The position numbers and the translations under genes were made by a program. A stretch of 64,000 nucleotides of DNA from Kryptolebias marmoratus (Eukaryota; Chordata; Actinopteri; Cyprinodontiformes; Rivulidae), in contig NC_051449.1 of the NCBI RefSeq assembly GCF_001649575.2, positions 21,357,996 to 21,421,995 on the forward strand. The letters are read 5' to 3'. Below are positions 26,262 to 38,025 of this stretch, in pieces (within the stretch, counting starts at the first letter, position 1; every line of letters starts with the position of its first letter). The notes beneath the pieces were generated by a model, which worked only from the letters and a program-made list of their open reading frames with translations, was not told the origin of the DNA and made no database searches.

Positions 26262-26930
26262 CATTTAGCTTTTAGCTACACTTTTGCTAATCATATCTTT
26301 TAGCTAGAATTTTGCTGCATTTAGCTACTAACTACATACAGTTCTGACAATTTTAGCTTTTAGTTACGGCTTTGCTAGATTTAGCTTTTAGCTACAGTTT
26401 TACTACATTTAGCGTTTAGCTACAGTTTTGCTACATTTAGCTTTAGCTACAGTTTTGCTGCATTTAGCTACTAGCTACAGTTCTGGCAATTTTAGCTTTT
26501 AGTTATAGCTTTGCTACATTTAGCTTTAACTACAGTTTTGCTAATTGTAACTTTTAGTTACGATTTTGCTACATTTAGCTTTTATATTTAAAAAGACTAT
26601 GATAGTTGCTGTTGTGCTAATTGCATCTTTTAGCTACAGTTATAATGATTTTATCTTATAGTTTATGTGGTGCCAATTTTAGCTTTTAGCTACAGTTTGG
26701 GTACATTTAGCTTTTGGCAACAGATTTGCTAGTTGTAGCTTTTAGCGACAAGATTGCAAAATGTAGTTTTTAGCAAGTATTTTGCTACATTTAGCTTTTA
26801 GGTGAAAAACAAATTATGATAGCTACTGTTTCGCTAACTTTAGGTTTTAGCTACAATTTTGATACAATTAGATTTTGGCTAAAGTTTTGTTAATTTTAGC
26901 TTTTAGCCACAATTTTGCTCATTTTTGCTC
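26262..26930 (+). repeat. Tandem repeat, ~28-bp monomer (TTTAGCTTTTAGCTACA + GTTTTGCTACA)
   Basis: About 670 bp of degenerate monomers alternate TTTAGCTTTTAGCTACA with GTTTTGCTACA. A higher-order unit also repeats: GCTGCATTTAGCTACTA starts at 26,314 and 26,457, 143 bp apart, followed each time by a similar ACAGTTCTGNCAATTTTAGC segment. No ORF is linked to it. Confidence 0.85.
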
Positions 26931-27299
26931 TAGTTGTTTGTGCCGACTTTAGCTTCTGTTCTGCTTGTTTTAACTTGGGCAATTCAGTTAAAAATGTATT
27001 TTTCAACAAATTTCAGCCAAATCATTCAGCTCTCAGCATTCACACAGAATCTTCACAGAAAACGCAGCTTCTCTTGTTTGGGTCTAACTTTTGGAACAAT
27101 GGAAGCTGATAAAATACCTACTTTTGTGTTTAAATAAACTTCATACCTCTGATGCAGTTTCTACTTATAAACACTGTCATTTTTGTGTCCCTCTGCTGTA
27201 GGACCTACAGTTTTCAGGTCGCTGACATCCAAACTCTCACATTCCTCTGTATCTGAGCTGAGACGTCTCTGTTCAGAGCTGGGAGTTTATTTTTAACCT

Positions 27300-28130
27300 G
27301 TCATATCTCCCACATAAAAACGCCGCAGACACGTTAAAAACTGACACGTGTGACGACCGCCCGTCAAATCTGTCGGTCAAAAGCAGAAAAAGTTTGGGAG
27401 CCGCTATTCTGGTCTGCGTTTCAGTCTGCCCGCCTTTTCATTAGGGCTGTCAGGGAGTGACAGACACAAGTGTGTGGTTACCATGGTGATCCTGAGCCAC
27501 CAGCAGCAGCTTTGATATTTCCCTATCATGCTTTAGAAGCATGTGGTAACATCGTAAGCACCTCCTAATCAGTCTCACATGAGAGAAGTGAGAAGTTGGA
27601 AATCTCCAGCCCTCCTGGTTGAGCCTGCAGCTCATGGCCCGTGTTATCTCTGATCACAGGCTCACTCAGAGCTCCTGGAAGTGGAAGAGCCCGTCGTAAT
27701 ACCTACAGTTTGTTCCTGCCTCCCCCGTCGCCGGGCTGCTGAGATAATCCGGTATCCGGGCCACAATAGTCAGCGGTGGCTTTCCAACGAGGTCTGAGCT
27801 CAGGGGGACAGCAGCTGGCTTTCCCCCCTCGTTTAAACCCTCAGCCCCAGTGAACAGGATGCCTGCCATACCTGGCTTGGTAACATGAGTTCCCTGTGCA
27901 ACGCAGGCACGCTGAAAATGAGCGGGCCCCGCACAATGACCCGCGCCCTCCCAATAAGTGGCCCTGGCTGCGAGCCCGCCGCCACATCGGCTGGAGGCCC
28001 TGCCGCACAGCTAGAATTCAAGGTTTGAACTGTCTCTGCTGCCTCCACATGTTTCAACTTCAGTCACTGTGACAAGAGGAGGCGCCTGCTGTGGCGACAT
28101 CTGACCACCAGGTGTCACTGCAGCCTGAAA
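27300..28130. promoter_or_regulatory. GC-rich, repeat-free block; candidate conserved regulatory sequence
   Basis: This block stands out from AT-rich repeats around it: long GC-rich stretches such as GAGCGGGCCCCGCACAATGA and CGAGCCCGCCGCCACATCGG, with no sign of transposons. A word GTTACCATGGTGATC at 27,477-27,491 resembles an RFX X-box half-palindrome. It could be an enhancer or upstream promoter of kcnmb2. No open frame matches a known protein. Function is inferred only from composition. Confidence 0.3.
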
Positions 28131-28219
28131 AAAAAAACAGGCCAATTTGTGTGTGCGTGTGTTGGAGGGGGGTTACCTTCTTTATTCCCAACAATAATTA
28201 ATTTAAAAATGAAATAGCT

Positions 28220-28970
28220 TGTATTTCTTAAAGGAATGTATATCATTCGTTCAAGCCAGAGTTTTAGATGAAGATCATCTTACGTTGAGCCATGATGAAG
28301 TTGTTGCCATTTTGGTCAAACCTCGACAGTATTGCAAGATGAGGAGCAGACTATGTGCTGGGGATGACTATCAGCTACTACCACATCAGGTTTTAGCTTA
28401 ACATCTGTGGAACTGACTGAGTTATAGCCATTTGTGTGCTGGCTAATGTCAATTAGGTGCGGTGGCCATCTTGAATTGAATTGACTCTCAAAGTTATTGA
28501 GCTGTAGACGTACATCCGGTGATTACTTTCTGAAAGTTTTATTAAAATTCGTCCACTGGCTCGTGAGCTATTTCGCTAACAGACAAGCAGGGTTGATTGC
28601 AACAGTTAACGCTAAAGTTTTAAGCAAAGCTCTCGCGCGATGAGTCGTGCTTGGCGTATGTGTTGTGAACGACTCTCAGCTACAAAACCCCCAAATTTTA
28701 GCTCACAATCTGTAAAACTAACTGAATTATAGCCATTTTTGTGATTTCTAAGGTAAGCTGGCTGTGGAGGCCATCTTAAATCAACTTGTCTCCAGAAGGT
28801 AATCATTTGTCGTTGTACATCTAATGATTATTTACTGACGGTTTCCTTAAAATCTATCCAGTGGTTCATGAGATATTTTGCTAACAGACGAACACACAAA
28901 TGCACACACGCAGACATGGGCAAAAACATCATCCACCGCCTTTTGGCAAATAAGTCTTCCTTTGACCGAT
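28220..28970. repeat. Dispersed repeat family R1, clear copy
   Basis: This is one of several copies of a repeat with recurring phrases: GCCATCTTGAATTGAATTGAC, GAGATATTTTGCTAACAGAC, AACTGACTGAGTTATAGCCA and GACTATCAGCTACTACCACA. Other copies or pieces lie at about 1,270-1,870, 17,730-18,900, 24,120-24,420, 26,050-26,260, 30,760-31,010, 34,300-34,890, 50,120-50,280 and 56,340-56,960. Two partial units lie head to tail within this copy. Confidence 0.8.
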
Positions 28971-29397
28971 GCTGCTTTAATTGTGGTAAAATGAAAAAAA
29001 TATTAAACTGTTAATATTATGTGTGGAAAACGGCAAATGATCCAGGAGCAAACCACGGGATTAAAAATATCTGACTTTTAATCTAAAATAATCTAAGCTT
29101 GTAACTCCAGCTGCTTTTCTGTTTGTTCCGCCCACAAACTGGTAAAAAGTAAAACAAAAGAAAAAGTGACACATTTTGGCTTCTTCTGCAGAGCATAGAT
29201 GGTTTTCATCCCTGAACAGAAACAAGCTTTTGTTTCTTTATTCTTTGCCACGTTTAAACCCTATTTGCATTCCAACATGTTCCCTGTCTTCAGTCACTTC
29301 CTCAGCAGTCGGACCAGATGGGGGGGGTTATTCCTGGCTGACCTGAGCCGGTCTTGGCTGCAGTCTTCCCACATCCTGTTTGGTTCGTCCATGCTTT

Positions 29398-29421
29398 CAG
29401 AGCAGCAGCAGCAGCAGCAGC
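29398..29421. repeat. (CAG)7 trinucleotide run
   Basis: A perfect CAG tract in non-coding sequence; overlapping frames read poly-Gln, poly-Ala or poly-Cys depending on strand, none in a recognisable gene. Confidence 0.9.
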
Positions 29422-29439
29422 AAATCCGACCCCATCGGG

Positions 29440-31250
29440 GTTCCTGCTCGCCAAACAATACGGTTTCCCTAAACAAATAAATAAATCAACTCATTCACCC
29501 TCGTTTTCCCACCTTTTGTATTTTCCCAATCTGCTTCTGCGAACCTTGTGCTGTTTTAGCTACGTCGAAGCGTTCGGCTCGTTCGGGAGCTGGGTGCTGC
29601 GCCTTTTTATCGGGTTTTTGGAACTTTTACACTTTCCTGAACATTCAAGTTTATTTCCAGACGTTCTCCCCATAAAAAAAAAATAAAAAAAATAAATAAA
29701 TAAAACACGCTCAGATCTCTCCGATTCTGTCAGAAAACGGGCTGTGCCCTCTTCGAAATCTGCTCCAGCTAGCTTGTTCTCTCTGCTTCTTCCCGAGCTG
29801 CAATCAGCTACCATTCGGCGGATATTTTAGCTATTATTTAGCTACTTTCAGCAGCAAGCTTTTAGCTTTTGGCTATTAGCTTTCATCGCTCAGTGTCAGC
29901 TTCTCCGGCAGATTTGCATCAAAGTCATTCAGCACTCAGAAAATGCAGTTTTTTCATCATTATTATTGTTATTTAATTTTTTTGCTATTTAACTCCACTT
30001 CAGAGAATAAAAACAGCCCTCCTGGACCTTTTGTCACCATTTGAGGTGAAGCGTAAACCCAGCCGAACGGTGCAGGCCATCTTGGCGCACCCCACATGGC
30101 GGTAAAACCCCACACTTACGTTGGGGGGGGGGGTTGAAAGAAGGGGATGCTGCGTCTTTGTTTCTCCGGCTCTAAAAATAGCTCTTGCTGAGCAGGCAGC
30201 CAGGCAGAGCTGCAGTTTTTGTTTTTTTTTTTCTCCTCTCTCCCTCTCGTTTCCCTCCTTTTCTGTCTCACACGCACACAAAGTCCAAGACTGGACTCGT
30301 GGGTCAAGCGTCGAAACAGATGAATGTGTCCTCCGCTGCTGATTGGAGCGCCTGCGTCACCTGACCGCATCTGTTCTGGGCGCTCACCGGCACAAAAGCA
30401 CACGGATGAAAAGGCAGCGCTGCTGTTGCTAAGGCTGTTGATAAGACCGGATTTTTTTATTTATTTTATTTATTTTTTTATTGTCCTGCAGATTAGCCGC
30501 CCGCCCCCACGCAGATATCAAACTGTTGTAGCCCTTCTCACGTCTGAAGGGCTGTGTAATGCTGCTGCACACGAGTTTGAACAGAAGGTTTTATTATTCA
30601 GATTAGATTTAAAGTCCTTAAAGGAATGCAAGAGTTCGAAGCAAAGATCGCCATCTTCTGATGAGAAACGGCAGAGTTCGGAGTTGATCTGGTCAAAGCT
30701 TGAACACAGGATCTCGATTAACATTGGACTCCGTGTTGGGGACGTCTCCCAGCTGCCAGCATGTCCAATTTCACCTCAACATCTGCCGAATGAACCCGAG
30801 TTACAGCCGTTTCAGTGTTTCTGAGGTTCAAGCCATCTTGAATTCGGTTGGCTTTCATTAGATGTGTGTCGATGTGTGGCCACTGATTCCTTCCTGACAG
30901 ATTGTGTCAAAATCCATCCGGTGGTTCCTGATCGATTCTGCTCACAGAAAGGGACATGAACACACATGCAGAGGCAATAAGATGGCCGCCTGCTCGTCGC
31001 CTTTGACATGGGGTGATGTAAAAAACCAAAAGGTGACTGTAGAGAGATAGAATCCAAAGTTGCTGTCCTGCAGTCTCGATCGGAGGAACTTTTAGTTCCT
31101 ATAACAATCTGCATTCCCTTTCACAGAGTTTTTCAAGCCATGATGTTTACTTTCCGTCTAGATGGGATTCATGCAAGTACTGAGGGGGGATTAAAGTGCA
31201 CCCGCTGCCTTTATGCCTCTGAGCCTCAAAGGGAGGTAGTGACAGAGCAG
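29440..31250. other. Mixed-composition non-coding block with local CpG enrichment
   Basis: About 29,760-30,420 has many CpG words (for example GGAGCGCCTGCGTCACC) and a C-rich/T-rich tract at 30,220-30,265. An upstream kcnmb2 exon or promoter might be here, but no splice-consistent exon was recognised. Part of repeat R1 lies at 30,760-31,010. The 166-codon frame at 30,324-30,824 shows no family resemblance. Confidence 0.35.
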
Positions 31251-31264
31251 AAACAGTTGATACA

Positions 31265-31635
31265 GCTGCACTAGTTGCACATTTGGTCACACTAGTTTAA
31301 CACTCTTACTAGTAACGCTTGATTGTGAACTAGTCCCACTTTTGCCTAGCTAAATGAAGCCAAAGTCATACTAGTCAGCTATTTTGCTGGACTAGTAGCC
31401 CAGAAGTCTCAACTAGTTGACCTTTGGATGCACTAGTTGACAACTGTTTCGTACAACTTAGCTAGTAAGCATTAAAAACCTACATTTTAACTAGCAAACA
31501 CAACTTCTGCAGTTACTGTCAAATGTGTGCAATAGTTGACTTGTGCAATGTTACAAATATAACTAGTCCAACATTAAAATGCTGACTAGTCAACTAGTCA
31601 ATTAGTCTGCATATTTTTGGCTTTACTAGTTAGCT
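31265..31635. repeat. Cluster of ACTAGT words
   Basis: In about 370 bp the palindromic hexamer ACTAGT occurs roughly a dozen times, at irregular spacing of 10-60 bp, together with one-base variants (GCTAGT, AATAGT, ATTAGT). Chance expectation is well under one. There is no clear constant-length monomer. Confidence 0.8.
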
Positions 31636-31724
31636 GCTGTGGCTAAACCTGTATTTAGTAGAGAAATTATGTCATTTTCAAACATCTACAACATGCCTGA
31701 TTGCTGTGACATTAGCTCACCAGT

Positions 31725-31793
31725 CCATCCATCCATCCATCCATCCATCCATCCATCCATCCATCCATCCATCCATCCATCCATCCATCCATC
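31725..31793. repeat. (CCAT)17 microsatellite
   Basis: A nearly perfect tetranucleotide tract at the 3' border of the LINE remnant that follows. This is where such elements carry a short tandem tail. The 107-codon frame through it (repeated HPSI) is an artefact. Confidence 0.95.
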
Positions 31794-32600
31794 TGCTGCT
31801 TATCTAAGATCAGGCTGTGAGGACAACAGCTTCCAAAGAGATCTTCAGCCCTCCTCTGTTGTTCCCAGGCTTGCTGTGAGACAAAAGTCACAGAGGTCTC
31901 TTACTAGTCTGACAGTTCTGAAATATCTTCTCTGGAAGGCATCCAGAAGGCATCCTCACTAGATGTCCAAACAACCTCAACTGGATTCTTTCAGTATGGA
32001 GGAGCAGTAAGTTTACTCTGAGCTCCTCCTAACTAGCTGAACTCTTCACCCTGTCCCGAGGGGGTGAGTCCAGCCACTGCAGAGGAAGCTCATTTCAGCC
32101 ACGTGTCTGTGATCTCAGTCATCCAGTTTCTATAATTAGCTCAGGATCATAGGTAAGGGTTGGAACATTATTTGATTGATTAACTGACAGCTATGCCTTT
32201 CGACTCGACGCTCTCTTTACAACAACTCAGGACAATATCTGCATCACCACATCCTGTCAGCCAATCTCCTGCTCTGTTCTGCTTCCACCTGTGACCTAAG
32301 ACCCTAAGATTTTAGACTTAAACTCCTTCACTAGGGGCAGTTTCTCATTCCCAACCGAGGATTGGCAACCACCCTTTCCCAGTTGAGGACTATAGCCTCA
32401 GGCTTAGAAATGCTGATCTTTATCCTGCTGCAAACCACTCCAGTGTCTGCTGGAGGTCCTGGCTTGATGGACCCCGCAGGACCTCATCATCCTCCAACAG
32501 CAGCAATAGAATCTGGAGATCCTCCGCTCCTTGGCCATATCTTGAAATTCTGTCCATAAAATGCGGTGAAATGGTTGTGAAACACTCAACCAGCTCTTCA
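31794..32600 (-). mobile_element. Degenerate non-LTR retrotransposon (reverse transcriptase 3' part)
   Basis: The minus strand keeps wording of a common fish LINE: ISRYGQGAEDLQILLLLLED followed by LQQTLEWFAAG corresponds to the reverse-transcriptase catalytic region and the stretch after it. Plus-strand words such as CTCTGAGCTCCTCC, GAGGAAGCTCATTTCAGCC and AAATTCTGTCCATAAAA run in the order expected of its complement. The reading frame is broken and the canonical catalytic FADD is not intact, so it is inactive. Family (L2-like or Rex-like) not determined. Confidence 0.75.
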
Positions 32601-33762
32601 CTACTGCAAGGATATTTGAGGGTGCGTGGAAGTTTACGCAACCTATTTTAATGTGTTTAGTTGACTTACAAAAGGCTTATAGTTGTGTCCCTCATTGTGT
32701 CCTGTGGTGACGTACTTCGTTAGTAGTACCTCCAGCGTACTCCATAAGAGGTCAAGAAGTTGGTTCGTGGTCACGTGGTTGCAAGATGTTTGCTTTCACA
32801 CACACCTTTCATCGTCCACGAGACACTCTGATCAGAACTCCCAGGAAGCGTTTTTTCCCGCCGGCTTCTCAACTCTCCTGTCCTTGTACAGATTTTTGCT
32901 TCCCTCACCCTGACCAGACGTGTTTATTAAACCGACTGAGACAGTACACGCCATTTGGCATGTGCAAATTTGACGGTGCACATTGATGAGCAAACAAAGG
33001 GAACGCGTCCCGACTCTACCCGGCCGAGGTTTACTTCCTCCCGGCCACCACAGCCGCCTGTGTCTCCGCCATCTTTTTAAGTTTCTAAGTTTTGCTAGAT
33101 CAGTCGTAAAGACGGCTGTATTTTCTGACAGCTGCTTCTCAGAGGAGCAGCAGAAGCAAAATGTCTCCATCAAAGCTCACCGGCTTTTCCACATAAACAC
33201 GCCCACGACAACTTCTGACCAATCACACGATACTTGGCACAAACCCCTGTGAGAAACAGTTCAGCCAGCATGTCCAGAAGAGGAGGTCGAAGCTGCTACG
33301 AGAACAGAACGACACAATTATTGTCACGAAACCATGTGACTGAGAGCCGACTTCTTGATTTCTCATGGAGTATGACAACAGACGAAGGTTATTCTGCCTC
33401 TGTACAACCAAACTGAAAGTCTGGTTAATTGGTTAGTTTCTGGTAAGAAGTCAGACTTGTCTACAGTGGGGTTTAAACTACACCAAGGTTGCCCTTAGTC
33501 AGAACCTCAGCTTTCTTATAGAGCAAAATATAAGGAGAGGAAAAAGCCCTTTTTAAGTATTTTGTTTTTTTGGGATGTTCACAATTTCCTACAACCCTCA
33601 AAAAGTCCTTGGATCATCTTGCAGAATGTGGTAATGCTCGAATGGCTGCGGCAGCCATCTTAAACTAAAGCTCTGTGAAAAGGATGGGTGATATGTATTC
33701 CTTCAAGGATGCCAGGTCTTTCATTTAAACTTTTTTTTTTTCACTAAAGTATGCTCACGTGT

Positions 33763-33782
33763 CTTTTTTTTTTTTTTTTTTT
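33763..33782. repeat. Poly-T run
   Basis: About nineteen T residues in non-coding sequence, close to a partial copy of the R1 repeat (about 33,600-33,710). Confidence 0.9.
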
Positions 33783-34104
33783 ACCGTCTCTGGAGACGTA
33801 TAGTTCCGCTCTACAGTACGGCTGAAGATGGATGAGTGAGATTTACCGTCACGGAGAAGAGGAGAGTCAGTTCACTACATTCGTCTGAAGAGTGGTTATT
33901 ATGTTGCGTAAAGTCTGGCATTGGGCAGGAGGAATGTGCTTCAGATTTCTTCTCTGGCAGCCAAAACACCCTCACACAGTGGGAGTGATGGAGCACGTAT
34001 TCCTGTTTCTGCTGGCTTCGAGACAAGCAGGCAGAATGTGGGAAACGGCCCGGAAATGTACAAATGGAGACAAATTTAAACAGGTTATGCACGATACTGC
34101 ACAT

Positions 34105-34128
34105 ACACACACACACACACACACACAC
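34105..34128. repeat. (CA)n microsatellite
   Basis: About twelve CA units in non-coding DNA; overlapping frames that read runs of His-Thr or Val-Cys are artefacts. Confidence 0.92.
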
Positions 34129-34299
34129 CACCCCATGCTGAAACCACACATTCTCTGGAATCCTCCAGACATTTAATCACCCTAACATTAGTGCTGCCGT
34201 GCACATACAGTATGAAAGGACTACAAACAAAATGTCTGAAAATCTTTGACACTATTGAGTGTGAGGACCAAAGAGGTTGGCGGCAGGAAAGTAGCAAAG

Positions 34300-34890
34300 G
34301 CAGTATTCGTGAAAATGACTGAGCTATAGCCATTTTTTATTAGCTAAAGTCATTTAGCTGTGGCTCAAACGTGAATCCAAATGTGAATCGGTCTGAGATG
34401 TGCACCCAATGACATAAATGACTACACCATAGCCGGTTTTACAGATATTGAGCTAGCTTTTGATGTGGTAGTAGCCGAGCACTGTCCCAAACACATACTT
34501 CCAGCGCAACACATTGTGCTGGATCTTTGCTCAAAACCATGGCGTTACCTGTTGCCGTTTACCCCGTTCGTCTGTTAGCAAAATATCTCATGAAGCACTG
34601 GGCAGATTTTATTAAAACTTTCACAAAGTAATCACTGGACATACATCTATATCTGATTATATTTTGGAGTCAACCTAATTCAAGATGGCACAGCTAATTG
34701 ACTTTAGCCGACGTGTAAATGGCTGTAACACAATGATTTTTACAGATGCTGAGCTAAAATTTGGTGTAGTAGTAGCTGATAGTCATGCACAACACATACA
34801 AACAGAAAGACGGCAAATATGCATTTCTTCAAGTCACGCTCGGCCTTTAATTTACACTGAAATACACTATGAAGAGTTTAAATTTTGAGT
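34300..34890. repeat. Dispersed repeat family R1, near full copy
   Basis: It has the run AAAATATCTCATGAAGCACT, ATTTTATTAAAACTTTCACA, AGTAATCACTGGACATACAT, TTTTGGAGTCAACCTAATTC, AAGATGGCACAGCTAATTGA and GGTGTAGTAGTAGCTGATAG. It is one of the best preserved copies and defines the order of family words used to spot the rest. Confidence 0.8.
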
Positions 34891-35099
34891 GAAACATTTC
34901 ATTTTCTCTTTTCACAAGAGGGACTGCCTGATGTATTTTAGCTTTAAAATGGTTGGAGTATGATGTCCGTAATCAACACTGTGAAAACGGATCTGATTCT
35001 GGATGGTGTGTGCAGATATTAAAAAAAAAAAAAATCAGTGTAAACTACAGATTGCAATGATGATGTAAGCTTGTTGTTGACTTTCCCAGTCTGAATGAC

Positions 35100-36300
35100 T
35101 GAGCAAAGGGTGGGGGGCGGGGTGTCATTAAGCCACAGAGAGTGGTGACTCGCCAAGCAAAAACGAGCCGTAGTGGGGGATGGGCGCGAGGACGCTGTTA
35201 TGACTGATTCATGGCTGCGGGACAAACTTCTCGAGGCCTCGCTATTTTTTCCTAATGCTTTTCCTCCAACTCGTCACTTGGTTTTAACAGGCAAACGCGG
35301 CTTCCTTTTTTGGGGGGTGTAAACGATTCTAAGGGAACAGGCGCTCACATTTAATCAACGCTGGAGAACGACTTGCCAGCTTCTGCTAAGCACGTGGGGG
35401 TGTTTGATGCCTTTTTTGAAAATAGGTTAGTTACCATTATAGCATTGTGTCCTGATTGCCATTATGTCTTGCGTTTAGTAAGAATTAACCATTCCTCATG
35501 TTACCCGACGCGCTCTGTCGTGTTAAGCCGACCCAAATACACATCGCGTCCTAGTCGTCACGGGTTAATAATCTTTGCATTAACGTTTACTGAGTGGCGC
35601 TTTGAAATAACAGTAGTTACAAGCAGCTCATTTTCGCCTGCCTGGTCACGCCACTGTGTGTCTGAAGCCGTTGCTGGCTTCTTACCGCCGGGCTTTAGCT
35701 TTAATGTTTTAACCTTAAAATAGTTAATCTGTGTGCGAAAACGACTAGTCTTGCAATCGAGCAGAGCGACAATATGGTCTGACTTGAACGCGAGCGCGTG
35801 CGGAAGATATCATCTATTGAATGGTTTTATCCAAGTAGGTATGACATTGTAGCTACACTGCCATTAGCATAGCATGCTAGGTTTAGCCAGCTAGCAAGCT
35901 AAGTTAGCTTGTCGGTAAATCCACAGTGGTAGCGGGCTGACGACCTTACGGTTCTCGATATAAATGTCTTTGGGAAGAAGCCAAACCTACATTGCTGTAA
36001 TAAACGCCTACAGGAATCAACTATGGGGAGTTTCAATTGCTGCTAATATCGTTGTTGAGCTGGGTAGCGGCTGCACCAAAAATCGCACCCCGCCTTGCCC
36101 AAGTGGCATGTGTGGTGACGGATACAACCACCGCCATGCCGAACTAATTCAACGCGCATGGTAGCCGCTAAGCTAAGCTTCTCAGGCGTTCAGAGTCAAA
36201 AAACTGTATGCATCAGGTCGTCTATTTCATTAGCTAGCTAGCTACACAGAACAGAGCCGCACATTGTACGTGTTGGTAATGAATCTGAGGAGAACCGAGG
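35100..36300 (+). promoter_or_regulatory. tbl1xr1: CpG-containing block; candidate tbl1xr1 promoter/first exon
   Basis: CpG words are frequent (GCGGGACAAACTTCTCGAGG, ACCCGACGCGCTCTGTCG, GAACGCGAGCGCGTGCGGAA) compared with the rest of 24-50 kb. GCTAGC/GCTAA words cluster at 35,860-35,910 and 36,165-36,245, as they do in the pik3ca CpG block. It lies 2.6 kb upstream of the candidate untranslated exon at 38,924. No exact start site or donor could be fixed. It may instead serve an unknown transcript. Confidence 0.35.
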
Positions 36301-37800
36301 CCGGTACCCACGCTGTGACCTATGACAGGTGTCCGCACACCATGACAATAGTACGGATTTATATGCGTCTGAGGGAATATTGGATGCAGTACTCTCAGGG
36401 TTAATAGTTAGATAGGGTATTTATGGTGAAACTAATCTAATCAGCCAGTCACGAGATGGGCTGGTAAGTATTTGCCCAGTTAATGTGCACACTGTGGCGT
36501 GTGGATGTAAATATGTGGGTGGGGAGGAGGCTGGTGCTCATTTAGGTCCCCTTATATCACCACTAATATGTAATTATTGTGGTGAACTTTATGCAACGAG
36601 ATGTCGACACGTACTTAAGACCTATAACGGGCATACACATGTTATTTACAATCCTTACAGGGTTAGTCGTGCCAAAATGTGCCACAGCTCTTACGTAAGT
36701 ATTCCAGTTTGTTTGTAATACAACAGCTGGATGAAGCAAACAGGTTAAAATGAATATTTTCCCCCTTTTTTCACCTAAGATTGGGTTCGTATCAGCGTCA
36801 CCAGCTATTGAAATATGAGAATCCAGAGAAGTTGCTTATAACTACTCTCCACAGCACTACTTAAAAAAAAACAAAAACCTAATAATCATGGGTCTCCTTT
36901 CTGTTGTAGGATGAGGACATGTTATTACAGAGTTAGCTTCAGCTGGTCTGGAACTGCCTAAGTGATTAAGTTAATGATTTGAACTTACATCAATCATTTA
37001 TCGTAAATGTCATTTCACCTCTCTCAAAAAAGTTTCAGAAACTGGTGGAAATGCACTAAAATCAGCTTGTTCACGTTGTTTTTTAAGCTCGCTTTAATGT
37101 CGCCGTTGGTTTAATTTGCCGATGTTTACAATGGCTATAATCAAGGAGATAAATAAGTAGTTAAAAGTTATAAAATCTCAAATAGAAGAAGTGTATTTAT
37201 TTTCTTAGTTTGTTTGGTTGAATATCTTATGAACACACCAGGTTTTGGGCACTTTAAAATGGGCTTCTGTAGAATAGCTATGAACAATTATTCTCTCATA
37301 GATCTTTGAACGAGCTTCGTTTGGTGGAAAAGAGTTAAAAGTCCAACAGGATAATGCCTAGTCTGAATGCACCTAGGTCTAAAGTGGATTGCTGCCATCA
37401 ATATCAATTTTGATATTGAAGTGGATAGCTTCAATATAAAAAAAAAATCTTGTGTTTCACGCAGACTCTATTTTATAAACTTTTTCATTGCCATCGTTTT
37501 TACGTTACGCAGTTATTTACATCGATTTCTGTGGATATTTTCAAGAGCAAATAATGGCAGCAGACGCTTGTGGTGGCACTTCTGGTATAGCCTGGGTCGC
37601 TTCTGGCATGATTTCTTTTTAACATTTCTGCCCCAACAACCACTTTCAAAACAGACTAATGGCATTTTGAAACTATTTCAGTCTTCAGAAGTCTAAAGTT
37701 GTTCAGGCTGCACTGAAAGTGCTACAGCCAGCTGCTGCTGCCGCTGTTTGCATTTGCGAGTGAATACAGAATTTCAGTGTAAAATAAATAACAGTGTAAG
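36301..37800. other. Non-coding stretch, nothing recognised
   Basis: AT-rich sequence with scattered short frames. The 77-codon frame at 36,485-36,718 (with CNYCGELYATRC) has no family match. No transposon signature was seen. Confidence 0.4.
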
Positions 37801-37801
37801 A

Positions 37802-38025
37802 CAGGAGTGTCAGACTCCAGGCCTCGAGGGCCGCTCTCCTGGGAGTTTTAGGTTTTTCTGCTCCGACACAGCTGATTCAAATAGTTTAATCACCTCCTCA
37901 CCAAATCATCAAGTTCTCCAGAAATATGGCAACAAGTCATCCATTTAAACCAGGTGTTTTAAAGTAAGAACACATCTAAAACGTGCAGGAGAGCGGCCCC
38001 CGAGGAATGGAGTTTGACACCCCTG
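37802..38025. mobile_element. hAT-like palindromic MITE (~224 bp)
   Basis: The two ends are imperfect inverted repeats: CAGGAGTGTCAGACTCCAGG and, at the far end, TGGAGTTTGACACCCCTG. Both are followed inward by GAGGGCCG-type sequence. This matches a very common fish non-autonomous hAT type. No coding capacity. Confidence 0.82.

Noticed and set aside
30324..30824. 166-codon plus frame
   Set aside because: No domain, no splice-site support, includes T-rich low-complexity coding for poly-hydrophobic residues; treated as chance.
31639..31962. 107-codon plus frame with repeated HPSI residues
   Set aside because: It is a translation of the (CCAT)n microsatellite.
36485..36718. Frame with CNYCGELYATRC suggesting a zinc finger
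   Set aside because: A single cysteine pair in a short frame with no further ligand pattern and no splice context.
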